A stretch of 64,000 nucleotides of DNA from Dioscorea cayenensis subsp. rotundata. Its lineage: Eukaryota > Streptophyta > Magnoliopsida > Dioscoreales > Dioscoreaceae. The notes under the pieces were generated by a model. That model was given only the letters and a program-made list of their open reading frames with translations. It was not told where the DNA came from and ran no database searches. Position numbers and translations under genes: made by a program. The stretch covers positions 23,138,419-23,202,418 of the forward strand of contig NC_052480.1 in NCBI RefSeq assembly GCF_009730915.1. The letters run 5' to 3'. Shown here piece by piece: positions 24,501 through 36,994 of this stretch (positions are counted from its first letter, which is position 1; each line of letters starts with the position of its first letter).

Positions 24501-24727
24501 CACTCTGAAATTGATTTTAGTTATATAAATTAATGCTGAAATTTTCTAATTTATTTTTTTTAAAAAAAACAGATTATTATAATTTTTATAGTAATATATT
24601 TTTGCTTAATTATTATTCTTAATAAATCTCTGAATTAGGCTATATTTATTTATATATCATAGTGCAAAAATGTAATAATTTATTCATGAGCTAAGCTGTC
24701 TTAAATAATTGGGAACATGACATGCAT

Positions 24728-24776
24728 GAACTTGGAATTTTTCAATTAAAATTTTTTTTTTTAGAATTCCAAGTTC
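24728..24776. repeat. Short perfect inverted repeat
   Basis: GAACTTGGAATT at 24728-24739 pairs perfectly with AATTCCAAGTTC at 24765-24776 across a 25-base AT loop. It could be a hairpin or a tiny transposon footprint. No target duplication was confirmed. Confidence 0.5.
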
Positions 24777-26540
24777 TTGAACATCTTATGAATATATATG
24801 ACTCTCTTGATGTTTTCACTGATGCCAATAATAATGCAATGCTTGTATTAAAAAATAAATAATTAATGGAATAAAAGTTTAGTGTGGGGACTCACCATGT
24901 GTGAAGCACTAAATGCACAAGGTCTGATCTGTTTGTTTCTTCTTCTCCAGGTTTAAATTATTGGACCCAAATTGATCACCAATTCACCAACTATTTCTGT
25001 TTCTATTGGCAACATATAAGTCTAATTGGTTATTTATTAAGCTAATGATTTCTTCATGATAAGAATGGAAGAAAGTTTAGGATCAAATGAAGTTTTTGAT
25101 TTGTTTAATTAAAGGTTTTTGAAATAATATATAAAAAAAAAAAATTAAAGAATGGGGATTTTAGATGTGAGATGTGACACTAGTGGCAGCCAAGGCCAGG
25201 CTGACACTCCCCTGCATGAAACAAAGCACACAGAGACGTGACAACAAAAACAAGTAGAATGGATGATAATAAAGTTATAAACATATGGTGGTGGGAGGTA
25301 TAAGTTTGTATAATTGGAGGGGCAGCTACTTGTTTTCCCCCACTCACTCACCTTCTAGGCTTCTATGGTTTCTGTTCTTTTAGCTTATCACACCAACCAT
25401 TTGTAGTTGTAGGCCATGTCTATATATATATTTACTACATTGGTTTGATGAAGACTTAAGGAAAAGTTAGAGTTGATAATTGATATTGAAAAAAAATATA
25501 AAAATTGATATTTGGGTATTAAGTTAGTTTTGTGTTTTAATGGCTGGGATATTCTTAGACTTCAATTAAGAGGACCACATATAGCACAAATTGGAAAGAA
25601 TTTGGGAAAAGGGACACTAGAGATGGGTCAGGAGGGATGAAAAAATGAACACACCAGACTTGACCAATTTAGGTAGATAAAGTTTTAAAACATCTTGAGG
25701 GGACCATTATCAGGTTATAACAGTAGCTCAAAATGTATCAATTTTTTTGGTTAAAAGTTCTCAATATATTACCTAGAGACTTTCAATTGTGGTCCATTTA
25801 AACAGCTTTCCTGAAGAAGAAGAAGAAGAAAGAGTGTGTGCTTAATATTGATCACTAATGTAATAAACAGAGAACAACAGCTTGGAATGTCTGGAAGAAG
25901 ACAAAGATTTGTTTGTCTGGTTGTTCATTAAGTTGTGCCCAGTTAGAGACAAAAATGTGAGACAGAAACAAGGCCATCACTTTCATCTTCAAAGGGCTTT
26001 ATCATCTTATGAGAGAGTGACACAAGCTCAGAACCCACACGGTCATGTTTACCAAACCACTAACATCAATTTAACATATATTAAACGTATGACAACAATA
26101 TTAAGGCTAAGATTCATTGTAACCAAATCCTTGAGTCTGATGGGTTGCTTCCATGTGTCCATTAAACACAGGTAGAGAATGACCTGGAAAATGATGAAGA
26201 ACAACATTCCAAGTAGCACTAATCTGGATAAGTAATATTTATTGTGGACGAGAAACAAGCAAACAGATGTTCCATATCCAAAACAACACCATTTCTACTC
26301 ACATTTTCATCAATATTTTAAAAATTATTAATAATATTACTATATTGGTATACTTCACATTCTAGGATTAGATTCCAATGAAATATGAAATTACAAACAA
26401 TTTTTTTTTTTTTCTGTTCAGGAGAATGTTTCTGCAGATGGGTAAAACAAAGCTAAATGTAATTTTTACACACAAAATCCTAGAGATTAATAGTTGACTG
26501 TAACCTGATGGCAGACTCAAAATTCCATATTGTATTTTAC
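24777..26540. other. Intergenic spacer upstream of coiled-coil gene and downstream of calnexin
   Basis: Mostly AT-rich. It contains a relatively GC-rich island at about 25150-25350 with a minus-strand frame of unclear meaning and a GAA run near 25815-25832. No gene could be supported. Confidence 0.4.
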
Positions 26541-29500
26541 CTATGTCTCCCTCCTGGACCTCCTCGGACGGGAAACAGGAGCATCCTCTTTCTCATTTTC
26601 TTCTTGTGCTGAACTGCTTTCTGGAAGATCAGTTTCTGCAGCTTCAGAAGTCTTGCTTTCAGGGACGGGGTTTGTTGGCACCTGCAGGTATAAAGAATAT
26701 TTGAAAATTTTAACATAACAGTTCCCATACAGCGTCTCAGGGCAAATAGACTTTGAACAAGCAAATAACTTACCACCGGTTTCTTTCCCCCAAAGAGGAT
26801 TTTGAAGATGATAGTTAAGAATACAATCACTATGGACACCAGAACTCCAATTGTCAGGTTTGGTTGTTTTTCTCCTTTCTCTATGGCATCCTGTAAAAGA
26901 AACAAATAGGAATTGGATAACGAACAAAAATGAAGAAAATTACATTCAGGGAAATGTGAGAATGAAGCGAAAGGCCAATTTGGTTTCAAACCAATTGTTA
27001 CATGTTTTGATCAACAAAGATTAATAATTTTTTGGGCTTTATGGTTTTCCAGTTAAAGAATAGCTAAAGAAAATTTTTAGTATCATTAGAAACAGAAGCA
27101 AGGTCTCCTGCAGTAACAAGACTGCAAGCATGTAAAGCCAGAGAAAAGTTCATCCTACTTACCATGATCTTCATCTTGTATGCTGCCAGGAAAGGAATGT
27201 CAGCAACTTTGTAAAGAACACCAAACACACTCTTCTGCAATCAATAAAAAAATAGTGTGGGGAACTAGGTTTCTGATTTGCTGATTCAACCATTTCCAAA
27301 TAAAGAAAAATGATTTCTTAATGATTAATTGTATAGCAATTCAATAGGAAAAGGGAAGAAACATCACCTGGAAGCTTGATAGTCCATCACCCAGACCAGC
27401 AGCTGCATCTTCAGCTTTCTGCTTTTCTTTCTCCGAGTTGTATTTCAGTTTCCATGTTTTATCCCTATACGACTCAGCAACCTTCTCATCACTAGCTACC
27501 AAAATGTTGTCAAACAAAATGCCATCCTGCATCGTCCAAATCTCAATGCCAATAGCAGCAACAGGCTCAAACTCAGGTTTGTCAAGTTCAAAATAGTCAG
27601 GGTTAGAAATCTGCTGGGGTTTCCAGATACCCTTATAGTTGGGGTTGTCAATCATGGGGGCATGCCATTTCCCCTTGTATGCTGGATTTCTCTTGGTTGG
27701 CCTCTTCCACTCACCACAACCAGGTGCAGCATCACACTTTGGGTTATCAATCTTTGGTGCCTCCCATTCTCCATCTTCTTCATCATCCCAATCTTCTGGC
27801 TTGGCGGCATCAGGATCATCAATTTCCTCAGGTTCATCATCCAACCATCCCTCAGGTTTAACAGCATCTTCATCTTCAATTTCCATAGGGGCATCCTCAT
27901 CCCAGTCATCAGGCTTTACGGCATCATGGTCTGGAATCTTGGCTCTCTCATCCCAATCCTCAGGTTTCTTATCATCTGGATCAGGAATTATCTTAGGTGG
28001 TATAAGTGCAGGTTCAAAATCATCAGCAGATAAGAAGTTTGCTTTCTTCTTTTGCTCCCCATCAATCAAAATTAGCAATTCATTATCAGGTTTTAGAATG
28101 GCTGTGTAGACATGAGAAAGTTTGTCAGACGGGACAGACGGGGGATACTTGAGATGATGCTCAACAAACTCTCCAGTCTTTGGATTCTTGTGTTTCAGGA
28201 TAAAATGCACCTTGTTTGTGGACCCACACTTATCGGGACCAAACATGATTGAGTATGGTGACTCATTGCTGAACTCCTTAGGAGCCCATCCAGCCCCTTG
28301 AGGGCGGAGATATTTTAGATATGCCCCTCCACATTCAAGGCCATTCTGATGCCGTGTTTCAAACTGAAGAATAATAGTTCCATCCTTAAGATTAATGTGT
28401 TCATCAAGTTCTTTAACTATCGCATATTTCCGAGCTTTCTCACTCACAAGAAGCCCATAATCCTCATGCCCCTCACTCTTTGAGTGCTTCCAAATACCTA
28501 AAACCACAGTAAATCAGGCACCCTCGCAAATACACTAGATAATAAAGACAGATTTATAAAGTAGAAGATGGCAAAATACCAAAAAGGGAAAGAAAAAAAG
28601 GGTATGATAGATAATAATTATTAATAATTAGCCATAGGCAAAATAGAATGCCAATAAACATAATGGTGGTATGATAATTGTGCTCAAGCATCTATAAGAA
28701 AATTGCGAAATGGTTCATTGAGATATGTATAACAAAAACCAATGCCAACAATGCAATTCCCAACAGAAAGGGTGAGAGCAAGTGATCAAATGAATTAGTG
28801 AACCTCACATCAGAACAAGTACATTCTCAATGGAAAAGTTCAATTTCAGATAGCATTTTTCACTATAATCTGAAGTAAAACAGCTTGTGCCAGAGCAGCC
28901 AGATAACAAATTAGGAAGGTAGAAACAGAAAATATGCGCAATGGCAGGAGGTGACAGAATTACTCAGTATATATATCAGCACCAGACAACAAAGTACTGA
29001 CTCAATATAACTCTACATGGTTCATCATTCCACTATCACAAGGTTGTTAGACCCAGTTAAAACAGTCAATTTTCTGATATTACAATGCAAGAAAAGAAAG
29101 AACATTAACATAAACTTTCAGATAACATTCATGATGAAAGAATAATTAGGCAAGTAGCGCTATCTCCATCTCCTAGATTTTGCCAAAAATACTACATAGT
29201 ACCCTTTACGTGTGAACATATCTATCTGACAAGGCAAGCAGAGCACCTTACTTTCCAAAGTCATCCAAACCCCTAAGTGTAATATATAAGTTTGGGAATA
29301 CTACCCTACCACCCTTTCAAATTTGGTAGTCCTGCAACATTTCAAGTCAAAGATCATGCAATTATCTAAATTAAGTCCTTTCAATTGAATTGTTACATAT
29401 AGCTACTAGCTTATATATGTTATCTTTTGGGGAAAATCCACAGCCATAAAGGATTCAAGTGTGCAGTTTTTGAGGCTTAGCTTCACGGCCTCCCCAGGAA

Positions 29501-30447
29501 AAATCGAAAGCATTGGAGACAGAGCACAAGGATAAATAAAGGGTAAAGTTTGATGGTCTCAAAACTTGATTAGTTGAACCAAATTGGGTTTGATTTTTTG
29601 TTTACTTTCTGTTCCACTTCATACTATCTTCCTGTCCATATTAACGCCTAGCACACAGGTAAGTAGAGGTCTTAAAATGAGGTCTCATTTTAAGTCACAC
29701 AACACATCTAACAATATAGCAACATGCACAGATGATTTTATAGCTAAGAGGCACAGTCACCACCACAGTATTAGCATAACTTTACCATTTAGCAGTGCAA
29801 AATCAAGATATATCTTCATGTAATAACTACTACCCCTCATTCAAGTTTCCAAATTTATTCATATTCTCATCATTAATGACGACACTCTGCAAATATTCCA
29901 TAAATTCAACTATATACAAAAAATTAATCAACTTGAGCCACACGAAGCATGAAAAATAAAATCTCTTCTCTACCGTCTTCTCCTGCCTAAAAAAAATGTT
30001 AATCCAGACTTTTCTCTAATCTCATTTCCACCTATGATTAGTTTCTAAAAAATGCTAAACAGATCTGGTAATCTACCGTAGCCAACCAAATAATAAGTAA
30101 AATGACAAACAGAAGTTAAATTACTAGGACAAAATCCACAATTTTCAGTATTCATTGAATCAGAAGACAAATGATTCGCAAGATATCATCTAAAACACTG
30201 GGTTTTGGAAGCAAAACCATTGTAATCGCTCCTGTCAGACACGATCCACCGCCCCTCGAACGTTTCATCGAAAGATTCGTAGAACAACTACAAAACATCC
30301 ATAAAACTCAAAAATCAGTAAAATCAAAGAGAAAACCCAGCAAAACTTGATATCAAAGCTCCTTACCGGATCCGAAGCCCCGATTTGAAGCGAGAGGAAA
30401 GCGATCAGAGCAAGCACGAGCAGCGGAGAGATCCTCCATCCACCCAT
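26541..30447 (-). CDS. CNX1: Calnexin, ER membrane lectin chaperone
   Basis: Six minus-strand exons, 30367-30447, 30218-30287, 27368-28497, 27163-27234, 26774-26890 and 26541-26681, give 536 aa, close to plant calnexin length. A signal peptide (residues 1-25, LLVLALIAFLSLQIG) precedes the lectin domain (FYESFDETFEGRWIVSDRSD; LKDGTIILQFETRHQNGLEC; KCGSTNKVHFILKHKNP). The proline-rich arm has four acidic KPxxWD repeats, then GxW(K/H)xPxIxNPxY repeats (GEWKRPTKRNPAYKG; GKWHAPMIDNPNYKG; GIWKPQQISNPDYFE). One membrane helix lies at about 463-485 (IGVLVSIVIVFLTIIFKILF). A short acidic cytosolic tail ends in RPRRSRRET. The family binds monoglucosylated N-glycoproteins in the ER with calcium and assists folding. 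Intron 2 (28498-30217) is 1.7 kb and AT-rich, with no gene seen inside. Confidence 0.96.
28498..30217 (-). other. Large intron 2 of calnexin
   Basis: 1.7 kb between the exon ending TACAATG/GTTTTG and the exon starting after GGTTTTAG. AT-rich, with no coding frame or transposon end recognised. Confidence 0.6.
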
Positions 30448-30905
30448 CTTCGCTGCTCGAAAACCCTAGTTCAAGCTCGAGATAGATCAGAGAAGAACTC
30501 GCGGGAGAAGAGGGCAAGTAGAAGAGAACCGGAAAACGACAAAAGAAGCTCACTGGAAATTTACGGCTGAGATCTCCGAATGACGAGATCGATCTTTTCC
30601 TCGAACGGCTTAGATTTCAGTGGCGTCGTCGAACTCAATAATATCAACGATTGAATTTTTGACCAATGGATTTCCGCCACGTCTATTTCTTTAGAACTTG
30701 CTAATCCGAGCGATTTTAAAATATATATATATATAATAAAATAATTTATTTATTATTTTCGAATTTTCATTTTAAATAGTTTATAAATATAATTATCTAC
30801 ACTTTTACAACAGAAAAAAAAATATATAATTATCCTCTAATATAAATAACAAATAAAGTGTTGAAAAACAAGCAAACAAACAAATGAAAGGCAAATTTCG
30901 ATTGA
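30448..30905. other. Calnexin promoter and WAT1-related 3' flank
   Basis: Short spacer. The calnexin leader is GC-richer, up to about 30620. The rest is AT-rich with a TA run near 30722-30735. Confidence 0.5.
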
Positions 30906-31074
30906 TCAATGTCCCATGTTATCACCCATTTCTTGAGCTTGTTTAGGAGAGCTTGATGATGACTCCTTGTGTTTTCCCCACAGTACACAATAGAGCCCAA
31001 GTACCAGCATCACAGCTCCACCAACACTGTCAAACGATATTTAAAACTAATTAATAATGAGATTATTATGATTA

Positions 31075-31105
<31 letters not shown>

Positions 31106-32484
31106 CAAACTTGTATTTACCTTCCCCAATGAAGGATTTCATTCCAAAAAACAATGGAATAAACAACAGTAGCCAAGAATGTCAATGGAGAGAACACTGC
31201 AGTAAAGACAGCACCCTTACAATCCACACACCAAGTCATCAACCAAGAACAAACAGCAGTAGCAGCACCCTGTTTAACAAAAAGAAAATAAATAAAGACT
31301 AATAATAATAATAATAATAATAATAACTAACCATCAAATATTGATGCTCATTAACATAGACAAACAAGTTCATTACATACAGAGTAGACAGAAGCAAGCA
31401 ATCCAATGTTCCATCCCAACTTCCATGCTGATGGTTTCCTCTCAAATATCACAGTTATCAGTCCAGTCTGAATTATGCTACAAATACACTGTAAAAAGGT
31501 AAGCCGAAGCTCTGCAGGGTATCTGCGAACCAAAGGGCCCTGTTCGACATGCTCGATTATTAACTTATACATATTTCTTTCATATTATTAACTATAAGTC
31601 TATAATTATATTCTATATATAAGAAATGAAGGACCTGTAAAATGAGCCAAATGGACCAACAAGTATGAGCTAGAAGCATTAGTAGGCTGCCTTTCACCCA
31701 GTCTGCTCTTGAAATCACCTTCTCTGCATGAGATGTGGCTGTTTTTTGTATTTCATGGTGATTTATGAACTGCACTGCAGGACCTTTGTAGATTGCAAAT
31801 AAGAATGCTCCTACTAGACATAACAGAGTTCCCAGTAGCTTTGTTGCAGAAGAGAACTTGTGCTTCTTTTTTAGCTTCTCAATTCTGAAATTAACAGAAT
31901 CAATGAATTCATGGGTAATTATAGTTTTTGGTTTTTCTTAATTTCAAGTTGAAATATTTTCACCTTAGAATTAGAGCAAGCAGAAGAGTGATGGCAGGAA
32001 CTGCATTTGCTGAGGCTGCTGCAAATGTAGCTGAGGTGTATCTCAGTGAGAAGGTGTACAGAAAGGAGCACAATGTAATCCTAAGAAACAGCAGAAAAAA
32101 AACACAATAATAAGACTAGTTTTTTATTTGAAAAGAAATGAATTAATGTTGTTGGTGTTGTTAACATACCCACATAAAGAGATGATGAAGATCCTGAACA
32201 GAGGCAATGGAGGCAAACTCTTGTTCCTGGACATTAACAATAAGAAACTTAGTTATGATATATGGTTGTGAACTTGTAGATTATAGATATGAAGTTGATT
32301 ACCTTTCAAAGAAGAAGATGACTGGAATTAGAACAAGCGAAGCAAAAATTTGTCGGTAAAAGACGAATACAAAAGGGTTCATGCCTCCAGCAACAGCAGT
32401 CTTGGTGAACAATGTAGTGCCTGCGAACAGAATTCTAGCAAGTATCATTGCAAGGTATGGAATACATGGTTTATGAACATCCAT
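30906..32484 (-). CDS. WAT1-related (nodulin MtN21/EamA, UMAMIT-type) transporter
   Basis: Seven minus-strand exons, 32303-32484, 32170-32226, 31964-32080, 31635-31884, 31381-31539, 31121-31269 and 30906-31026, encode 344 aa with closed phases. Two EamA halves and about ten membrane helices can be followed. These include AMILARILFAGTTLFTKTAV with the NPFVFVFYRQIFASLVLIP segment, TSATFAAASANAVPAITLLL, KLLGTLLCLVGAFLFAIYKG, GSLLMLLAHTCWSIWLILQ, AVFTAVFSPLTFLATVVYSI and GGAVMLVLGLYCVLWGK. The tail is short and hydrophilic. Family members move amino acids, auxin or metabolites across the plasma membrane or tonoplast; the substrate here is unknown. A TA run lies in the intron near 31079-31104. A broken second copy lies just upstream of the start (33022-33337 and 53455-53549), so this locus was tandemly duplicated. 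Confidence 0.93.
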
Positions 32485-33021
32485 TATGAATTAGGTGTAC
32501 AGAGAGAGAGACAGAGATCTAGAGAGAAGTGTACAAACAACATTGATTGTAGCTTACAAAAGCTACATAAAGATGCCAGTGCTTGATGTTCTTTTCATGG
32601 ATATATTTTTCATTGATTTATTCATCTGATGATAAGCTTGTAAGGCTGAGTCAGAGACCAGTATATGCATAGATGACACTACTATGAGATGCAGGCATTG
32701 GCAGGTGAAAAATAAGAAAGGACAGGGAGGTTTCATCTTCTTTAATAAAGTAAATTAAACAATCAAACGGTGGTAGGCTAATGGCGATAGCTTTACTCCA
32801 GTAAAAAACCAATTTAATAGAAGCCTGCCTACTGTTCACTATTGAAAAATATATATTAAAATATCTCATTTAATTAAAAGAAAAGTTTATCTGTTTCTAC
32901 AAACTTGAGTTCTTTCTCAAATAAATAATTTCCATCTTTTTTCAGATGAGAATGAATAAAATTAGATTAATTAAAATAAAATATATCATCTGATTAACAG
33001 GTTACTTAGTGGACAAGCTCA
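32485..33021. other. Promoter side of the WAT1-related gene
   Basis: AT-rich upstream region holding the promoter and leader (GA run at about 32500-32520 on the plus strand). Beyond about 32900 it grades into the duplicated copy. No other gene seen. Confidence 0.45.
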
Positions 33022-33337
33022 CACACAGAGTACAAAGAAACAAACAGTCCAATGTTCCATCCCAGTTTTTATGAGGATGTCTTCCTCTCAGACAACACAA
33101 TGCAAGACTGTGAGTCTAAGTTCAGAAGGGTAACCTTGGAGCAGAGGACTATGTTATTATTATATATATACATATGTTTGTTTATTTGTTTGCTTGCTTG
33201 CATATATTGCATATCTTTGTTGGTTTTCTGTTGTGTCTAATGCCCCCGTTAGGCACAAACAACTTTGCTTCTCCATAAAGACTCTGTTTCCTTGGCAGCG
33301 TTGTAGTCCTGAAATATGTGCACATAAATGTGTATAT
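33022..33337 (-). pseudogene. Broken second copy of the WAT1-related gene, 3' part
   Basis: 33022-33150 aligns by eye with exon 5 of the intact neighbour and its donor side (shared AATGTTCCATCCCA and the following TTCCTCTCA), on the same strand, with many substitutions. 33240-33312 may be a further decayed piece. The copy stops at the Copia target site (TATAT, 33333-33337) and resumes beyond 53388. It cannot code. This is a tandem duplicate fossil of a host gene. Confidence 0.75.
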
Positions 33338-33539
33338 TGTTGAGAATATCAAAATAGCAACACCCAATGAAAGAAGTCAAAAGATAAGATCCGTAATCCA
33401 TGGATCTATGTTTTTTCTTGGAAATTGTAACTTGGAAATTATAACATTTGTCACTCTTTAAATATGATCAAGGTGTAATGTTTGATGTAGTGTAGAAATA
33501 AAAAACTTCTTCTTCCTTCATAAAACATCTCTTTCTTCA
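33338..33539 (+). repeat. 5' LTR of the first Copia
   Basis: Starts TGTTGAGAATATC and ends CA directly before the primer-binding site. It matches the 3' LTR almost base for base, apart from small length differences. Confidence 0.92.
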
Positions 33540-33552
33540 TGGTATCCGAGCC
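33540..33552 (+). other. Primer-binding site
   Basis: TGGTATCCGAGCC resembles the complement of the initiator methionine tRNA 3' end used by most plant Copia elements. Confidence 0.8.
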
Positions 33553-34644
33553 AAAGAAATAATGGAGAAAAATCCTGAATCTACATCTATTGTTATTCAA
33601 TCTGCTCAGCTTGATGGGGTGTTCAATGCTGGCATCATCCTTACTGAGACTAACTATGATGTTTGGTCTCAGATAATGAAAATGTACCTTACAGAAAGAG
33701 AAAAACTCTCATATGTTCGTAGCTGTAAAAAGCCATCTGATGAGTCTTCTAAAGAATACGAGAAGTGGTATGGTGAGAACCAAAAAGTGAAAAGATGGTT
33801 GCTCATATCTATGTCTCCTGAGATCATGAAGCGATATTTACGAATTCCTACTGCTTTTGAAATCTGGAATGCATTGTCAAAGGCCTTCAGTGATGGAAGT
33901 GATGAATTACAAGTTTTCACTCTAAACCAGAAGGCTTTCTCTACCAAGCAAGATGGAAGAACACTCTGTAGATTCTATGGAGAGTTAATCGAAATATTTC
34001 GAGAACTTGATCATAGAGATAAAGTGGTCATGAAGGATCCAGAAGATGTTGTAGTGTACAACAAATCTATTGAAAGATTAAGAGTACATATCTTTCTTGC
34101 TGGGCTAGATGAGACATTTGACCAAGTTCGTGGAGAAATTCTACGAAGAGATACAATCCCAGATTTGGAAGAATGTTACTCTCAAATTCGAAGAGAGGAG
34201 GCGCGGCAGAATGCTCTTTGCAAGAAGGTAAATTATTCTGAAACATCAGCTATGATAGCACGAAGGCAACCCAACCAAAAGCAGCAGCCTTATAGAAAGC
34301 CTATCGACAAATCATTACTCCAATGCACTCATTGTCGGAAAAAAGGGCATATGAAAGAACAATGCTTTGAGATTGTTGGATATCCTGACTGGTGGGAAAA
34401 ATAGAAAGGAAAACACTAAGCAAGGGTCAAAACACTACAAGAAAATTACTGTTTAAAAACAATATTTTCCGTTTCTAATCCGTTGCTAATTCAGTTTAAA
34501 AACGGATTAGAAACAGAATTTATCTGTTTCGAATACCTTTGTTTCTAATTTAAATAGAAACGGAACATTTTTCCCTTTTTAAATTTAGAAATAGATTAGA
34601 ATCGGAAAGCAATATGTTTCTAATTTTTGAAAAATTAAAACAGA

Positions 34645-34830
34645 GCCAACGACCATTTGGTCTATTGGCATAGAGTCTCTGCAGTAGGGGTGTTCGCTCA
34701 ACTGTCGAGCGTGACTCCCGAGTTCGATCCCCATCTCGCATGAGGTGAGGCAGCGGTTCGGGTGGTGAGCGTTGCTCCCACGTGCTCGTCGCCGGGTTCG
34801 TGACATTGTCGCCTTTCTCAAAAATTAAAA
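34645..34830 (+). mobile_element. SINE inserted in the CACTA element
   Basis: About 186 bp with a tRNA-related head (TGGTCTATTGGCA as a degenerate A box; GTTCGATCCC as B box) and an A-rich tail. Perfect 13-bp duplications AAATTAAAACAGA flank it at 34632-34644 and 34831-34843. GC content is far above the surroundings. Target-primed insertion explains all the features. Confidence 0.88.
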
Positions 34831-35134
34831 AAATTAAAACAGAATAGTGTGTTGCTAATTTGTTTCTAAATTATGTTGCAATTCCATTTCTGAATTTAAA
34901 AAGAGTTATAAAAATTAGAAACGGATTCCAAACAGAATATTTTTTGTTTTATTTTTGTTCTCCCATTAGAAACAATAGCTTTTTTGTTCCTAATCCATTT
35001 CTAAATTTATTTTAAATTAAAAAACAATATTCAAACAAATAAATCCGTTTCTAATCTGAATCTAACATTAAGTCAATAAAATAAAATAAAATAAAAATTA
35101 TATATATACATATGTATATATCTGCTAATCTAAA

Positions 35135-35420
35135 TCAATCCAATGAAAAAACAAATGAGTCATGAAACTTGCCTTCTGTTATTAGATAAAACAATTGCCT
35201 CTAAATTCTATATTTTTTTATGACGCCAGAAATAATAATTGCATGTATGAACTCAGTAAGATCACACACACACACACACGTATAAATGTTGACATGAATC
35301 AATCCAATGAAAAAACAAATGAGTCATGAAACTTGCCTTATGCTAGCAAGTAAAACAATTGCCTCTTAATTCTGCATTTTCAATAACACCAGACAAATAT
35401 TGACCACATGAATGAACTCT
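35135..35420. repeat. Direct duplication of about 125 bp
   Basis: Two copies begin with AATCAATCCAATGAAAAAAC (about 35135 and 35290) and continue similarly for more than 100 bases before diverging, inside the CACTA element. Likely a local duplication after capture. Confidence 0.7.
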
Positions 35421-36883
35421 TGGGATATTATTCCTTGATATTAAACTTGCCCATGACCAAGCCTTGAATTTTGGGCAAAAAATGAAATTGACACAGAATG
35501 GGCTCTTGTAGTTGGGTCACATGATCATCTGCACAAAAACAAGCTTTTTCGTATTATACGAATAAAAAATACAATGTGCACCAAACAAGGAAAATAAGAA
35601 AATGGCTCTATCCTCAACTCCTTGATGCTTTGCTATGCTGGATATAATGAACAGGATGATATAGTAGGTTATATCACCGACAACCTCATTGATATGTAAT
35701 GACAGGATAATAACTCAAATTGGTAAGTTGAGATATCCAATAAGTTCAAGAAACAAGAGTCACAGAAGCACAGATTGTATATAAAAAGATCAAATATGTT
35801 CTGCAGAACAGTAAAATTAAATGGATAACATGCCATATTAAAAGGTAGTGGTTCCTTACTTCATTTGGCATCTGCTGCACAATTGGTTCTGATATGTTGT
35901 TCATATAGAGGATGATATTTAGGTGGGACGAAGTCTTTGAACCTGCTCACAGCCACTATGATGTTAACATATTTAATAGTGTCCTAAACCAATCTTGAAA
36001 CTATAATTATAAGAAATGAAGATTTGAGAATCAAGTTTTTATAATTGAACGAGTAAATGATTGCCTAAGACCTCAGTGCACAAAAACCAGAAGTCTTGCA
36101 AGATACCAAAGTTTAAGATCAGATGGAAAAGCCAATGATCAGATATGAAAAAGAAAGGAACAGAATTAAAAAATGAAAAATGATGGAGAGAAAAACAATA
36201 AAATAAAATAAAAAGAAGAAGACCCTGTTGCACATTTCCCATATGGTTGTACATTTTATAATCTTGATTAGAGTATGAATGCCTCCCATAGTAATCATCT
36301 AAGCTTATATTTAAAATCAATAGCCGCAATTCTAGCATTCAGCATAACAAAAAACTTAATAATTAACTCAGGTTAAAATATCACCTGGATTAGGAAAGCA
36401 GCACCTCTGGAGTCCTCGTGGCCATGAGGTGCTGAAGTACAGGACTCATTATTAGTTATTGCTCTTGTCTGAAGAATGCTTCCAAACTATTTCAACATTG
36501 GATATCCCTGAAGAACCAGCTTGAGCATGTAGTGGTTTTCTTTCCTTGTCATAAGTTCTGACTTCTGCAGGTAAACAACAGCAATAGCAAGTTGGATGCT
36601 TTTTGTTCCATACATAGTGATTTTTCTTATTATTATTAAAAAAAAGGTGACAAACCACATGCTTTAATAGTTCAAGAATTTCTACTGACTCAATTTTCCT
36701 AGAATCAATTTTACTGTCATTATAATAAAAAAAATGCATCCGATGTTAAGAAAACAAAATCATGTGACTTTCTCAAGCATCCGATGCTTTTTGTTTATAT
36801 GTAACAAGAGGTTTGTATTTAGCATATTGCTTAAGATATCATCAATGGTCTCATGAATCAAATATACCTAAATTCGGTATGTA

Positions 36884-36994
36884 AACAAAAATATTTGCAC
36901 CATAATCATGACGGTGTCTAATAACCCGCCCAACAGCCTGATTCATAACCCTTGTAGCTTGCTGGACATACCACTCCTCCTCACCAGTCAGCAC
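36884..36994 (-). pseudogene. Captured exon of an RTEL1-type DNA helicase
   Basis: On the minus strand, after a TTTCACCAG acceptor, the frame reads [18 protein letters not shown] and then [19 protein letters not shown]. This is helicase motif VI of the XPD/RTEL1 superfamily 2 iron-sulfur helicases (plant RTEL1 has ...[16 protein letters not shown]...). Only this one exon is recognisable. The flanks do not continue the helicase. It sits in a non-autonomous CACTA, so it is best explained as transduplication from a host RTEL1 gene elsewhere. Confidence 0.85.

Noticed and set aside
25145-25351. Minus-strand 68-codon protein
   Set aside because: It has no recognisable motif, and splice-like signals inside argue against a simple frame. 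Kept only as a finding.
34645-34745. Possible tRNA gene
   Set aside because: The tRNA-like boxes belong to a SINE with flanking target duplications. No cloverleaf with a proper anticodon arm could be drawn.
36039-36740. Further captured exons of RTEL1 in the CACTA
   Set aside because: Frames such as VRTYDKERKPLHAQAGSSG follow good acceptors, but I cannot match them to RTEL1 or any family, so no gene is claimed.
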